Positions 25,584-34,646 of a stretch of DNA of 64,000 bases are shown in pieces. The notes beneath the pieces were generated by a model. That model did not search any database, had not been told where the DNA came from, and was given only the letters and a program-made list of their open reading frames with translations. A program made the position numbers and the translations under genes. How positions within the stretch are numbered: position 1 is the first letter of the stretch; the number at the start of each line of letters is the position of its first letter. Source of the stretch: Actinomadura sp. K4S16 (GTDB lineage Bacteria > Actinomycetota > Actinomycetes > Streptosporangiales > Streptosporangiaceae); assembly GCF_008327685.1 (NCBI RefSeq), contig NZ_BDDE01000011.1, forward strand, positions 330,817 through 394,816. Reading direction: 5' to 3'.

Positions 25584-26956
25584 CCGAGCACCCGCACCGG
25601 CAGGCCGCCGCGCGGCCGCATCGCGGTCACGCTCGTCGGCGTTGCGGCGGTGGAGACCAGGGACAGCCGGGTGCGGCGCAGCAGGCACGCCAGCATCGTC
25701 TTGATCTCCACCGTCGCCAGCGTCGAGCCGATGCAGCGGTGCGGACCGCCGCCGAACGGCAGGTACGTCGCGGGCGTGGTGGGGCGGTACAGCGCCGACG
25801 ACCGGTCCCACCGCTCGGGCCGGAACCGCCCCGCCTGCGGCCACACCTCCGGCATCCGGTGGGTGACGAACGGGGAGTAGAACACCATCGCGCCCGCCGG
25901 GACCCGGTGCCCGCCGTAGGTGAAGTCCTCGACCGGGACGCGGGCGCTGAGCACGGCGGGCGGGAACAGCCGCAGCGTCTCGTTCACCACCCCGTCCAGG
26001 TACTCGAGCGCGGGCAGGTCGGCGGCCTCGACCGGCCGGTCGCCGACCACCTCGGCCACCTCCCGCCGCGCCCGCTCCTCGGCCTCCGGATGGGCCAGCA
26101 GCGCGTACACCGCCCACGCCATCGCGGCGCTGGTGGTGTCGTAGCCGGCCGAGATCAGGCTGATGACCTGGTCCTGGAGCTCCTGGCGGGTCAGGCCCGC
26201 GCCGTCCTCGTCGCGCGAGGCCAGCAGCATGCCCAGCACGTCGTCGTGCTCGCCGCCCTCCCGCAGCCGCCGCTCGATCTCCTCGTCCACCCGCCGGGCC
26301 ACCAGCGCCCGGGAGGCCGCGACGCGCCGCATGTAGGGGTTGGGGACCGAACGCAGCACCATCTGCAGCACGAAGTTGCGGTCCACGGCCGCGAGCGCGA
26401 CCTGCAGGCGCCGCCCGATCACCTCGCTGTCGGCGGCGAGCCGGTCGCCGAACAGCACCTCGACGGTGCTGCGGCGGATCACCGCGCGCAGCTCGGCGTA
26501 GGCGTCCAGGGTCCGGCCGGGGCGCCACGACTCCAGCGCCGCGTCGGTGTTGGCCGCCATCCGCGCCACGTACCCGGCGACGCGCCGGTGGTGGAACGCC
26601 GGCTGGACGAGCCGGCGCCGCCGCCGGTGGTCGGCGCCGTCGCTGACGATCAGCGCGGTCTCCCCGTTCACCGGGACCAGCAGGTCGAACGCCTCCCGCC
26701 AGCGGAACAGGCCCGAGTTGGCGAACACGAACGTGTTGGCGTCGGGGCCGAACAGGTGCACGAACGGCATCCGGCGCGTCCCGACGACCGCGACCGGGCC
26801 CGCCGCGGCGTGCAGGCGCAGCAGGCTCGCGCACGGGTTCAGCGTGAACCCGATCCCGTGCCGGACCGTCAGCGACGGCGAGGGCCCCCGGGCCCTTCCG
26901 CCCGCCGTGCGGGCCTTGGAGGGACGGGGCGCGCGTACCGGGATCTCGGGTGCCAC
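25580..26956 (-). CDS. Cytochrome P450
   Basis: A 458-residue soluble bacterial P450 with all core motifs: the I-helix AGYDTT at 270-275, the K-helix E326-x-x-R329 and the haem-binding FGGGPHRCIG at 401-410 with axial Cys408. It needs separate redox partners, none of which lies next to it. The N-terminal 30 residues are basic and Pro-rich. GTG at 26956 is used because minus-strand CATAGT (26963-26968) lies 6 nt upstream, the leaderless layout. It is divergent from an IclR regulator, a likely controller. Substrate unknown. Confidence 0.9.
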   Translation of the reverse strand: MAPEIPVRAPRPSKARTAGGRARGPSPSLTVRHGIGFTLNPCASLLRLHAAAGPVAVVGTRRMPFVHLFGPDANTFVFANSGLFRWREAFDLLVPVNGETALIVSDGADHRRRRRLVQPAFHHRRVAGYVARMAANTDAALESWRPGRTLDAYAELRAVIRRSTVEVLFGDRLAADSEVIGRRLQVALAAVDRNFVLQMVLRSVPNPYMRRVAASRALVARRVDEEIERRLREGGEHDDVLGMLLASRDEDGAGLTRQELQDQVISLISAGYDTTSAAMAWAVYALLAHPEAEERARREVAEVVGDRPVEAADLPALEYLDGVVNETLRLFPPAVLSARVPVEDFTYGGHRVPAGAMVFYSPFVTHRMPEVWPQAGRFRPERWDRSSALYRPTTPATYLPFGGGPHRCIGSTLATVEIKTMLACLLRRTRLSLVSTAATPTSVTAMRPRGGLPVRVLG

Positions 26957-27016
26957 GCGCCCACTATGGCACGCCCCGGCGAGGCGCGGGCCGGGCCCGG
27001 TGGGAGGATGGGACGC

Positions 27017-27793
27017 GTGACGGACGACCGCGCGGAAGGGCCCCGCCGACCGAAGCCGGGCACCCAGACGGTGGACCGCTGCGTGGCGGTGCTCCGCTCC
27101 TTCGAGGACGCCGAACGGCAGACCCCCACCGAGGTCGCGCACCACCTCGGCCTGTCGGTCAGCACCGCGCACCGCATCGTGCGGGCCCTGCACGACACCG
27201 GGATGCTCGCGCAGGACCCCGCGACCGAGCGGTACTTCCTCGGCCCCACCACCGCCATCCTCGGCCGCCTGGCGCTGGAGCGGATGGGCGCGACGCTCCT
27301 GCAGCCCGAGCTGACCGCGCTGCGCGACGGGACGGGCGAGGCGGTCAGCCTCGGCGTGCGGGCCGGCGACGAGGTCGCGGTGCTGCTGCACCTGCCGTCG
27401 GTGCATCCCCTGCGCTACGACCAGCCGCCCGGCGACCGCAACCCCGTCCACGCGTGCGCGATGGGCAAGGCGCTGCTGGCCTTCGACGACGACCCGGTCG
27501 CGATGGACGAGCCGTTCGCCCGCCACACCCCGGCGACCCTCACCACCCGCGCCGATCTGGAGGCCGACCTGGAGGGCGTCCGCGAGCGCGGCTACTCCGT
27601 CAACGACGAGGAGCGCCTCGCCGGCGTCCGCGCCGTGGCCGCGCCGGTCCGCGACGGCGGCGGGCGCGTGTTCGCGGCCGTCGCGCTGCAGGGCCCGTCG
27701 GTGCGGTTCGGCGACGACCGGCTGCCCGTGCTGGCCGAGGCCGTGCTCGCCGCCGCGGGCCGCCTCACCGACCTGCACCGCCACCTGTCCTAG
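27017..27793 (+). CDS. IclR-family transcriptional regulator
   Basis: A 258-residue regulator with an N-terminal winged helix (TPTEVAHHLGLSVSTAHRIVRAL, about residues 38-60) and a C-terminal effector domain with ACAMGKALLAF and ERGYSVNDEER motifs. GTG at 27017 is preferred because GGAGG lies 9 nt upstream; ATG at 27008 is the alternative. It is divergent from the P450 gene with 60 bases between, so it probably regulates it. Confidence 0.88.
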   Translation: MTDDRAEGPRRPKPGTQTVDRCVAVLRSFEDAERQTPTEVAHHLGLSVSTAHRIVRALHDTGMLAQDPATERYFLGPTTAILGRLALERMGATLLQPELTALRDGTGEAVSLGVRAGDEVAVLLHLPSVHPLRYDQPPGDRNPVHACAMGKALLAFDDDPVAMDEPFARHTPATLTTRADLEADLEGVRERGYSVNDEERLAGVRAVAAPVRDGGGRVFAAVALQGPSVRFGDDRLPVLAEAVLAAAGRLTDLHRHLS

Positions 27794-27797
27794 GCGT

Positions 27798-27851
27798 CCG
27801 CCCGACCCTGACCGCCGCCCGACCCTGACCGCCGCCCGGCCGCCTTGACCG
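27798..27851. repeat. Short tandem repeat, 17-nt unit
   Basis: Two exact copies of CCGCCCGACCCTGACCG (27798-27814 and 27815-27831) and a degenerate third (to 27851) fill the convergent gap between the IclR and LysR genes. No function evident. Confidence 0.6.
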
Positions 27852-27855
27852 CCGC

Positions 27856-28764
27856 TCAGCCACCCGGGCCGTCCGCGCCGGGGGAGGTGGCGGCGAGCTC
27901 GTCCAGCAGCGCCGCGACCGCCGGCGGCCGCGGGCCCGCCGGGACGACCGCGCTGATGCGGCGGCCGCCGACGCCGCGCACGCCGGGGACCGCGACGCCC
28001 GGCTCGGTGTGCAGGCCGAGCGCCAGCGCCGGCAGCGTCGTCACGGCCAGGCCCCGCGCTACCAGTCGCTGGATCGCGACATGGTCCTCGGTGGAGAACG
28101 CGATGTCGGGGGTGAACCCGGCCTTGCGGCACGCCCACCGCAGGTGGTCGCGGCACCGCGCGCAGCCCGACGCCCACGTCTCCCCGGCCAGGTCCTCCAG
28201 CCGCGGCCGCTCCGCCGACGCCAGCGGATGCGCGGCCGGGACCAGCAGCCGCAGCGGGTCGTCGCACAACACGACCTCCCGGAACCGGGAGTCGGTGTCG
28301 GGCGGCGCGGACGCGTGCCGGAACACCACCGCGATGTCGGTGTCCCCGGCGCGCAGCAGCGCCATCGCCTCGGGCGGCTCGGCGTCCACCAGCGTGACCG
28401 ACACCCCCGGCGCGCGGGCGCGCAGCCGCGCCAGGGCGTCGGGCAGCAGCCCGCCCGCCGCGGTCGGGAACACCGCCACCCGCACCCGCCCGGCGCGCAG
28501 CCCCGCGATCGCGGCGATCTGCTCCTCGGCGTCGTCCATGCGGGCCAGGACGTCCTCGACGTGCTCCACCAGGATCCGGCCCGCCTCGGTCAGCCGCACG
28601 CCGCGGCCGTGCCGGACCACCAGCGGGGTGCCGACCTCGGCCTCCAGCCGGGCGATGTGGTGCGACACCGCGGGCTGGGTGTAGGACAGGGACCGGGCGG
28701 CGGCGGTCATCGAGCCGAGCCGGGCCACCTCGCGCAGGATCCGGCCCCGGTGCAGGTCGAGCAT
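27856..28764 (-). CDS. LysR-family transcriptional regulator
   Basis: A 302-residue regulator. The helix-turn-helix lies at about residues 17-38 ([21 protein letters not shown]) and the periplasmic-binding-protein-like effector domain at about 90-290. It is divergent from a class V aminotransferase gene and probably activates or represses it. A candidate box ATC-N9-GAT lies just upstream of its own start. Several Cys residues cluster in [16 protein letters not shown] (about 199-214), unusual for the family. Confidence 0.88.
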   Translation of the reverse strand: MLDLHRGRILREVARLGSMTAAARSLSYTQPAVSHHIARLEAEVGTPLVVRHGRGVRLTEAGRILVEHVEDVLARMDDAEEQIAAIAGLRAGRVRVAVFPTAAGGLLPDALARLRARAPGVSVTLVDAEPPEAMALLRAGDTDIAVVFRHASAPPDTDSRFREVVLCDDPLRLLVPAAHPLASAERPRLEDLAGETWASGCARCRDHLRWACRKAGFTPDIAFSTEDHVAIQRLVARGLAVTTLPALALGLHTEPGVAVPGVRGVGGRRISAVVPAGPRPPAVAALLDELAATSPGADGPGG

Positions 28765-28775
28765 CGCCGCAAGGT

Positions 28776-28790
28776 ATCAACGGAACTGAT
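28776..28790. promoter_or_regulatory. LysR-type box ATC-N9-GAT
   Basis: ATCAACGGAACTGAT, a 4-bp-arm inverted repeat with the T-N11-A/ATC-N9-GAT spacing of LysR boxes, starts 12 nt upstream of the lysR start. CACGAT (28837-28842), 6 nt before the aminotransferase ATG, is its likely -10. The box would place the regulator at about -55 to that promoter, a usual LysR position. Confidence 0.5.
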
Positions 28791-28848
28791 GGGTCGCCAA
28801 GAAAACCGTACTTTGTGCTATGGGCGGGCGGTGCGCCACGATCGGGGC

Positions 28849-29907
28849 ATGAGCCTTTCCCTGCGGGACGCGCAGCGCGAGTTCGTCGCCGGCATCGCCT
28901 TCCTCAACACCGCCACCTACGGGCTGCCGCCGCGCGCCGCGCACGAGGCGATGCTCGCGGCCGAACGGGACCGGGCCGCCGGGCTGCTGTCCCCCGACGC
29001 GCTGGACGAGGCGGTGACCAGGTCCCGGGAGGCGTTCGCGCGGCTGATCGGCGTCCCCGCCGAGCGGGTCGCGTGCGGCCCGCAGGTGTCCTACTTCACC
29101 GGGCTGGTCGCGGCGTCGCTGCCCGCCGGCGCCGAGGTGCTGGTCGCCGACGGCGACTTCACCTCGCTGCTGTTCCCCTTCGCCGCCCGCGCGGACCTGC
29201 GCGTCCGTTCCGTCCCGCTGGAGCGCGTCGCCGAGGAGGTCGGCGCGGGCACCGGCCTGGTCGCGGTGTCTGCGGTGCAGTCCGCCGACGGCCGCATCGC
29301 CCCCATGGACGCCATCGTCGACGCCGCCCGCGCGCACGGCGCCCGCGTCCTGCTGGACGCCACCCAGGCCGCCGGATGGCTGCCGCTGCCCGCCGGCCGC
29401 GTCGACTGGCTGGTCGCCGGCGGCTACAAGTGGCTGCTCGGCCCGCGCGGGACCTGCTTCCTCACCGGCACCCGCGAGGCCCTGGACGCCCTGCCCGCCA
29501 TCGGCGCCGGCTGGTACGCCGGCGCCGACATCTGGGACTCCATCTACGGGCTGCCGCTGCGCCTGGCAGGCGGCGCCCGCCGCCTGGACCTGTCCCCGGC
29601 GTGGCAGTGCTGGGCGGGGCACGCCCCCGCCCTGGAACTGCTGGAGCGGGTCGGCGTCCCCGCGATCCACGACCACGACGTCGCGCTGGCGCGCCGGTTC
29701 GCCGCCGGGCTCGGCCTCCCGCCGGGCGACTCGGCGATCGTGTCGGTGCCCGTCCCGGACGGCACCGCCGACCTGCTGCACCGGGGCGGGGTGGCCGCCG
29801 CCGTCCGCGCCGGGCGGCTGCGCTGCGCCTTCCACCTCAGCACCACCGAGGCCGACGTCGACAAGGCCGTCGGGCTGCTCGCCCCGCTCGTCCGCGCCGC
29901 CGGGTGA
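28849..29907 (+). CDS. Class V aminotransferase-fold PLP enzyme
   Basis: A 352-residue cytoplasmic PLP enzyme of the cysteine desulfurase/kynureninase/isopenicillin epimerase group. The PLP-binding Asp is in [13 protein letters not shown] (Asp170) and the Schiff-base Lys in [11 protein letters not shown] (Lys194). It starts directly with the family opening [18 protein letters not shown]. No desulfurase active-site Cys loop is recognised. Leaderless start after CACGAT. Substrate unknown; control by the divergent LysR protein is likely. Confidence 0.85.
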   Translation: MSLSLRDAQREFVAGIAFLNTATYGLPPRAAHEAMLAAERDRAAGLLSPDALDEAVTRSREAFARLIGVPAERVACGPQVSYFTGLVAASLPAGAEVLVADGDFTSLLFPFAARADLRVRSVPLERVAEEVGAGTGLVAVSAVQSADGRIAPMDAIVDAARAHGARVLLDATQAAGWLPLPAGRVDWLVAGGYKWLLGPRGTCFLTGTREALDALPAIGAGWYAGADIWDSIYGLPLRLAGGARRLDLSPAWQCWAGHAPALELLERVGVPAIHDHDVALARRFAAGLGLPPGDSAIVSVPVPDGTADLLHRGGVAAAVRAGRLRCAFHLSTTEADVDKAVGLLAPLVRAAG

Positions 29908-29908
29908 A

Positions 29909-29941
29909 GTTCTTACAAGGTTCGAACAAGGTGCCTTGACC
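29909..29941 (+). promoter_or_regulatory. Three 11-nt PHO-box-like direct repeats
   Basis: GTTCTTACAAG, GTTCGAACAAG and the more degenerate GTGCCTTGACC follow each other without gaps. The first two match at 9 of 11 positions. An 11-nt period beginning GTTC is the layout of PhoP and related OmpR-type sites. The array lies 36 nt before the TACGTT -10 (29978-29983) of the epimerase gene, suiting activation. Confidence 0.45.
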
Positions 29942-29990
29942 GGCCCTTCCACGCGGTCCCTGCCGGGCCGCGCGCCCTACGTTCGTGCGC

Positions 29991-31016
29991 ATGAACGTAC
30001 TGCTCACCGGGTCGGCCGGATTCATCGGCTCGCACATCGCCGAGGCCCTGACCGCCGCGGGCCACCGCGTCCGCGGCCTCGACCTGCGCCCCGACGGGCT
30101 CGGCGGCCCCGCCGCCGACGTCCGCGACGCCGCGGCCGTCGCGCGGCGGCTGGAGGGCGTCGACGCCGTCTGCCACCAGGCCGCCAAGGTCGGCCTCGGC
30201 GTGGACGTGTCCGACCTGCCCGACTACACCTCCGTCAACGTGCAGGGCACCGCCGTGCTGCTGGCCGAGATGGCCCGCGCCGGCGTCGGCGTCCTGGTGC
30301 TGGCCTCCTCGATGGTCGTCTACGGGGAGGGCGCCTACACCTGCGCCGCCCACGGCATCGTCCGCCCGCGCCCCCGTCCCGAGGACGCGCTGCGCGCCGG
30401 GCGGTTCGAGCCCCCGTGCCCGGCGTGCGGGCATCCGCTCGCCCCCGGCGCCGTCGGCGAGGAGACCCCGCCCGGCCCCCGCAACGTCTACGCCGACACC
30501 AAGCTCGCCCAGGAGCACCTCGCCGCGTCGTGGGCGCGCTCCACCGGCGGGTCCGTCGCCGCGCTGCGGTACCACAACGTGTACGGGCCGCGGATGCCGC
30601 GCGACACCCCCTACGCCGGCGTCGCCGCGATCTTCCGGTCGCGGCTGATGGAGGGGCGCGAGCCGCTGGTGTTCGAGGACGGCGCGCAGCGCCGCGACTT
30701 CGTCCACGTCCGCGACGTCGCCCGCGCCAACGTGCTGGCGCTGGAGCGGGTCGCCACCGCGCCGCCCGAACCCGGCGGGCTGCGCGCCTACAACATCGCC
30801 AGCGGCGAGCCCCGCACCATCGGCGACATGGCCGCCGCGCTGTCCGGCGCGTTCGGCGGCCCCGAGCCCCGCGTCACCGGCGGCTACCGGCTCGGGGACG
30901 TCCGCCACATCGTCGCCCGGCCCGACCGCGCCCGCCGCGAGCTGGGGTTCTCCCCGGCGGTGACGTTCGCCGAGGGCATGGCCGAGTTCGCCCGGCCGCC
31001 CGTCACCAGTTCGTAA
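29991..31016 (+). CDS. NAD-dependent sugar epimerase/dehydratase (GalE-like)
   Basis: A 341-residue extended SDR. The NAD loop is GSAGFIG (7-13). The catalytic Ser is in [10 protein letters not shown] (about 106-107), with Tyr167 and Lys171 in [18 protein letters not shown] is the usual substrate-domain motif. An insertion before the active-site Tyr contains CPACG (143-147), a half zinc-knuckle not found in ordinary GalE. ATG 29991 lies 7 nt after TACGTT; an upstream GTG at 29985 is possible. First gene of the putative methylthioxylose-like operon; it may invert a hydroxyl on the sugar precursor. Confidence 0.85.
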   Translation: MNVLLTGSAGFIGSHIAEALTAAGHRVRGLDLRPDGLGGPAADVRDAAAVARRLEGVDAVCHQAAKVGLGVDVSDLPDYTSVNVQGTAVLLAEMARAGVGVLVLASSMVVYGEGAYTCAAHGIVRPRPRPEDALRAGRFEPPCPACGHPLAPGAVGEETPPGPRNVYADTKLAQEHLAASWARSTGGSVAALRYHNVYGPRMPRDTPYAGVAAIFRSRLMEGREPLVFEDGAQRRDFVHVRDVARANVLALERVATAPPEPGGLRAYNIASGEPRTIGDMAAALSGAFGGPEPRVTGGYRLGDVRHIVARPDRARRELGFSPAVTFAEGMAEFARPPVTSS

Positions 31017-31053
31017 GGGTCGTTCCCCCGTCACCGAAAGTAGCGTCTGAGCT
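31008..31053 (+). promoter_or_regulatory. Internal promoter before the GT2 gene
   Basis: TAGCGT (31041-31046) lies 7 nt before the GTG start of the GT2 gene. AGTTCGTAAGGGTCG at 31008-31022 resembles AGTTCTTACAAGGTTCG upstream of the epimerase, so both promoters may answer to one regulator. Confidence 0.4.
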
Positions 31054-31722
31054 GTGATCGATGTGGTTCTCCCGTGCCTCGACGAGGCCGAGGCGTTGCC
31101 CTGGGTGCTGACCCGGATGCCCGAGGGCTTCCGGGCCCTGGTGGTCGACAACGCCTCCACCGACGACTCCGCGAGCGTGGCCGCCGCCCACGGCGCCCGC
31201 GTCGTCCCTGCGCCGCAGCGCGGCTTCGGCGCCGCCTGCCACGCCGGGCTGCGCGCCGCCGAGACCGAGATCGTCTGCGTGATGGACGCCGACGCCTCGC
31301 TCGACCCCGCCGAACTGCCCCGCCTGGTCGCGCGGCTCCACGCCCTGGAGGCCGCCGGGCACCGCGCGCTGGTGCTGGGGCGGCGGCGCCCGACCGGGCC
31401 GGGCGCGTGGCCGCCGCACGCCCGCCTCGGCAACGCCGTGCTGGCCCGCTCGCTGAACCGGCGCGCCGGGACCCGGCTGCGCGACCTCGGGCCGATGCGC
31501 GCCGCCCGCCGCGACGGCCTGCTCGACCTCGGCCTGCGGGACCGCCGGTTCGGCTACCCCCTGGAGATGGTGCTGCGCGCCGCCGGCGCCGGGTGGCGGA
31601 TCGAGGAGACCGACGTCGCCTACCGCCCCCGCACCGGCTCCTCGAAGGTGACCGGGACGCTCGGCGGGACGGCCCGCGCCGTCCGCGACATGCGGCGCGT
31701 CCTGGCGGAGGTCGCCCGATGA
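31054..31722 (+). CDS. GT2 polyprenyl-phosphate sugar synthase, MtxS-like
   Basis: A 222-residue soluble or peripheral GT2 enzyme with [23 protein letters not shown] and the DxD motif MDADAS (Asp78/Asp80). It has no C-terminal membrane helices, so it is a minimal polyprenyl-phosphate glycosyl synthase. Size and neighbours (TIGR04282 protein, GT-C membrane protein, GalE-like epimerase) match mycobacterial Rv0539 (MtxS), which I recall as making the lipid-linked methylthioxylose donor. That function is inferred from context. Leaderless GTG start; ATGA coupling to the next gene. Confidence 0.82.
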   Translation: MIDVVLPCLDEAEALPWVLTRMPEGFRALVVDNASTDDSASVAAAHGARVVPAPQRGFGAACHAGLRAAETEIVCVMDADASLDPAELPRLVARLHALEAAGHRALVLGRRRPTGPGAWPPHARLGNAVLARSLNRRAGTRLRDLGPMRAARRDGLLDLGLRDRRFGYPLEMVLRAAGAGWRIEETDVAYRPRTGSSKVTGTLGGTARAVRDMRRVLAEVAR

Positions 31723-32393
31723 CCGGCACGCAGGCGGCCGACGGCCCCGAGCCCGGCTCCGCCGATGTCGTCGTCATCGCCAAGGAGCCGGTCCCCGGCC
31801 GGGTCAAGACCCGCCTGACCCCCGCCTACACGCCCGCCGAGGCCGCCGCGCTCGCCGAGGCGTCCCTGCGCGACACCCTCGCCGCCGTCGCCGCCGCACC
31901 GGCGGCCCGCCGGATCCTCGCGCTCGCCGGCGACCCCGGGCCGTGGCTGCCGGACGGCTTCACCGTCATCGCCCAGCGCGGCGGCGGCCTGGACGAGCGC
32001 CTCGCCCACGCCTTCGACGACGCCTACGCCGGCCGCCCGGTGGTGCTGATCGGCATGGACACCCCGCAGGTCACCCCCGCGCTGCTCGACCGCGCCCGCC
32101 GCGGGCTCGGCCGCCGCGACGCGGTGTTCGGGCCCGCCCGAGACGGCGGGTTCTGGCTGCTCGGGCTGCGGCGCCCCAGCGCGGCGCTGCTGCGCGGCGT
32201 CCCGATGTCGCGTCCCGACACCGGGGCGGTCCAGCTCGCGCGGCTGCGCGCCGCCGGGCTGCGCATCGCGGCGCTGCCTGAGCTGACCGACGTCGACACC
32301 CCCGCCGACGCCGAGGCCGTCGCCGCGGCCGCGCCGGGGAGCCGGTTCGCCGCCGCCGTGCGGGCCCTCGGCCACCGGACCGTCCCGGCATGA
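31719..32393 (+). CDS. TIGR04282/DUF2064 nucleotidyl- or glycosyltransferase-fold protein
   Basis: A 224-residue protein of GT-A fold: VVVIAKEPVPGRVKTRLTP (about 17-35) and LIGMDTPQVTPALL and GPARDGGFWLLGL (about 108-140). These are the markers of TIGR04282, often named arsenosugar-type glycosyltransferase or DUF2064, related to CofC/MobA nucleotidyltransferases. Mycobacterial Rv0540 is the counterpart in the same gene order. It may make the activated sugar nucleotide used by the adjacent GT2. Coupled by ATGA on both sides. Confidence 0.82.
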   Translation: MTGTQAADGPEPGSADVVVIAKEPVPGRVKTRLTPAYTPAEAAALAEASLRDTLAAVAAAPAARRILALAGDPGPWLPDGFTVIAQRGGGLDERLAHAFDDAYAGRPVVLIGMDTPQVTPALLDRARRGLGRRDAVFGPARDGGFWLLGLRRPSAALLRGVPMSRPDTGAVQLARLRAAGLRIAALPELTDVDTPADAEAVAAAAPGSRFAAAVRALGHRTVPA

Positions 32394-33022
32394 TCGGCGA
32401 ACTGTACGAGGAGGCGCTGCAGGGCCGCGCCCCCGTGGAGATCGAGCACGCCGACGGGCGCCGCCGCCCGCTGCCCGTGCACGACTGGCTGGCCGTGCGG
32501 CCCGGCGACGGCGGCCTCCTGGACCGCTGCGACGGCGCCACCCTGGACGTCGGCTCGGGGCCGGGCCGGCTGACGGTGGCGCTCGCCCGCCGCGGCCTGC
32601 CGGTCCTGGGCATCGACCTGGCCCCCTACGCGGTCGCGCTCACGGTCGCGGCGGGCGGCCCGGCCCTGTGCCGGGACGTGTTCGGCCGCGTCCCGGGCAC
32701 CGGACGCTGGCGCACCGTGCTGCTCGCCGACGGCAACATCGGCATCGGCGGCGACCCCGCCGCGCTGCTGCGCCGCGTCCTGGCGCTGCTGGCGCCCGGC
32801 GGGCAGGTGCTGGCGGAGGTCGGGCCGCCCGGCTCGGCCTCGCGCACCGAGCCGCTGCGGCTGCGCTCGGACCGGTCGGTCGGCGAGTGGTTCACCTGGG
32901 CGCACGTGTCCGCCGACGCCGTCACCGGGCTGGCCGCCGCGTGCGCCGCGACCGTGACGGAGTTCTGGGAGGAGGCGGACCGGTGGTTCGTCGCGCTGCG
33001 CTCCGGGGACGCGCGCTCATGA
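32390..33022 (+). CDS. Class I SAM-dependent methyltransferase
   Basis: A 210-residue Rossmann methyltransferase. The SAM loop is LDVGSGPGRL (about 49-58), followed by LGIDLAP and LLADGNIGIGGDP. There is no recognisable substrate-recognition insert, so a small-molecule or sugar substrate is likely. Coupled by ATGA to the genes on both sides, so it belongs to the operon. In the mycobacterial MTX locus I do not recall an equivalent, so it could add a different methyl group here. Confidence 0.8.
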   Translation: MIGELYEEALQGRAPVEIEHADGRRRPLPVHDWLAVRPGDGGLLDRCDGATLDVGSGPGRLTVALARRGLPVLGIDLAPYAVALTVAAGGPALCRDVFGRVPGTGRWRTVLLADGNIGIGGDPAALLRRVLALLAPGGQVLAEVGPPGSASRTEPLRLRSDRSVGEWFTWAHVSADAVTGLAAACAATVTEFWEEADRWFVALRSGDARS

Positions 33023-34164
33023 GGACCGCGCTCGGCAGGAGCGGCCCGGCCGCCGCGCTGCGCGCGGTCCCGGGGCGGTTCACCAGCCGCCTGCACGACG
33101 AGCGGGTCGCCTCCTGGCTCGGCATCGCCCTGGGCGCCGCCGTGCTGGTCTGCTTCGGGACCGGGCTGGTCAGCCACTTCATGCAGCAGCCCGCAGGGTG
33201 GATGCGGTGGCCGTCGCGGCCGGTGAACCTGTACCGGGTCACCCAGGGCGTGCACGTCATCGGGGGGATGGCGACCGTCCCGCTCCTGCTGGCCAAGCTG
33301 TGGACGGTCTACCCGCGGCTGTGGCAGTGGCCGCCGGTGCGCTCGGTCGTGCACGGCGCGCAGCGGCTGCTGGTGTTCGTCCTGGTCGGCGCGGCGCTGT
33401 TCCAGTTCGTCACCGGGGTGATGAACGTCGCCTACTGGTACGCGTTCCGGTTCTACTTCACCACCGCGCACTACTGGACGGCCTACATCCTGGTCGGCGC
33501 GCTGGTCGTCCACATCGCCGACCAGTGGTCCAAAGCGCGCCGCACCGTGATGACCCGCCCGCAGGACGGCGTCGGGCGGCGCGGCTTCCTGCTCACCGTC
33601 GCCGGCGCGAGCGGCGTCGTCGCGCTCGCCACGGTGGGGGAGGCCGTCACGCCGCTGGCGCCGCTGGCGGTGCTGGCGCCCCGCCGCCCCGGCACCGGGC
33701 CGCAGGACGTCCCGGTCAACAAGTCGGCCGCCGCGACCGGCGTCACCGCCCGGGCCCGCGACCCCCGCTGGCGGCTCACCGTCACCGGCCGCGTCGCGCG
33801 GGAGGTCACCCTGTCCCTGGCCGACCTGCGTGCGCTGCCGCAGCACACCGTGCGGCTGCCGATCTCGTGCGTGGAGGGCTGGAGCGTGGAGGCGTCCTGG
33901 CACGGCGTGCGGCTGCGGGACGTGCTGCGCCTGGCCGGCGTCGCCGACGACGCGCAGGTGCTGGTCGAGTCGCTGCAGCGGCAGGGCCTCTACCGCACCT
34001 CCCTGGTCGCTCCGCCGCACTGGCACGACCCGCTGACGCTGCTGGCCCTCGGCATGAACGGCGCGCCCCTCGCCCTCGACCACGGCCACCCCTGCCGCCT
34101 CATCGCCCCGAACCGGCCCGGGGTCATGCAGACCAAATGGATCCACCGGCTGGTGGTCTCGTGA
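33019..34164 (+). CDS. Cytochrome b561-like / molybdopterin oxidoreductase fusion
   Basis: A 381-residue membrane protein. Residues 30-175 contain four helices with membrane His (His79, His151, His165) typical of haem b. A second segment begins with GRRGFLLTVAGASG (186-199), a Tat-like twin-arginine anchor. It is followed by a sulfite-oxidase-type molybdopterin domain (240-381) with the Mo ligand Cys284 in ISCVEGWSV. It therefore fuses the roles of a haem subunit (MsrQ/YedZ-like) and a catalytic subunit (MsrP/YedY-like) facing the outside. MsrP reduces methyl sulfoxides, so acting on a methylthio/methylsulfinyl sugar is a fair hypothesis. ATGA and GTGA couplings on both sides. Confidence 0.85.
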   Translation: MRTALGRSGPAAALRAVPGRFTSRLHDERVASWLGIALGAAVLVCFGTGLVSHFMQQPAGWMRWPSRPVNLYRVTQGVHVIGGMATVPLLLAKLWTVYPRLWQWPPVRSVVHGAQRLLVFVLVGAALFQFVTGVMNVAYWYAFRFYFTTAHYWTAYILVGALVVHIADQWSKARRTVMTRPQDGVGRRGFLLTVAGASGVVALATVGEAVTPLAPLAVLAPRRPGTGPQDVPVNKSAAATGVTARARDPRWRLTVTGRVAREVTLSLADLRALPQHTVRLPISCVEGWSVEASWHGVRLRDVLRLAGVADDAQVLVESLQRQGLYRTSLVAPPHWHDPLTLLALGMNGAPLALDHGHPCRLIAPNRPGVMQTKWIHRLVVS

Positions 34165-34646
34165 ACGCGCGGACCGCGTCGAAGGCGGCCGCGTACGCGG
34201 TGGGGCTGGCGCTCATCGCCTACGGGCTGCGCGGCATCGTGACCGATGTCCCCGTGACCCGGTGGGCGAAGTGGTTCGCGGGGGCGGCGGTCCTGCACGA
34301 CGCCGTCCTGGTCCCGGCGGTGCTGGCCGCGGGCGCGCTCACCGGCCTGGTGCCGGCCGGGCACCGGCGCATCGTGCGCGCCGCGCTCGTCGTCGGCGCC
34401 TGCGTGACCGCCGTCGCGATCCCCGTCGTGCTGGCCTACGGGCGCCGCGCCGACGAGCCGTCCCGGCTGCCGCTGCCCTACGGCCGCAACCTGGCGATCG
34501 TGCTGGGCGCCATCGCCGCCGCGGCGGCCTGCGCCCTCGTGGTCCGCGCGGTCACCGCGCACCGCACGGCCGGAGACGGGAGACACGGGAGACACGGCGG
34601 GGCGACGCGCGCTCCGAAGCCCTCGCGGAAGGAGCCTGGGCGATGA
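34161..34646 (+). CDS. Small four-helix membrane protein
   Basis: A 161-residue protein with four hydrophobic segments (about 10-28, 38-60, 68-92, 110-132) and a basic Gly/Arg/His-rich tail. It begins at GTG within the molybdoenzyme stop (GTGA) and ends in ATGA with the GT-C gene, so it is certainly part of the operon. It may be an accessory subunit of either neighbour. No family recognised. Confidence 0.68.
   Translation: MNARTASKAAAYAVGLALIAYGLRGIVTDVPVTRWAKWFAGAAVLHDAVLVPAVLAAGALTGLVPAGHRRIVRAALVVGACVTAVAIPVVLAYGRRADEPSRLPLPYGRNLAIVLGAIAAAAACALVVRAVTAHRTAGDGRHGRHGGATRAPKPSRKEPGR

Noticed and set aside
27798..27851. CRISPR-like tandem repeat
   Set aside because: Units are contiguous with no spacers and only two exact copies.
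26957..28780. N-terminal extension of the P450 frame over IclR and LysR genes
   Set aside because: Overlaps two well-supported genes and lacks similarity; the leaderless GTG at 26956 is better.
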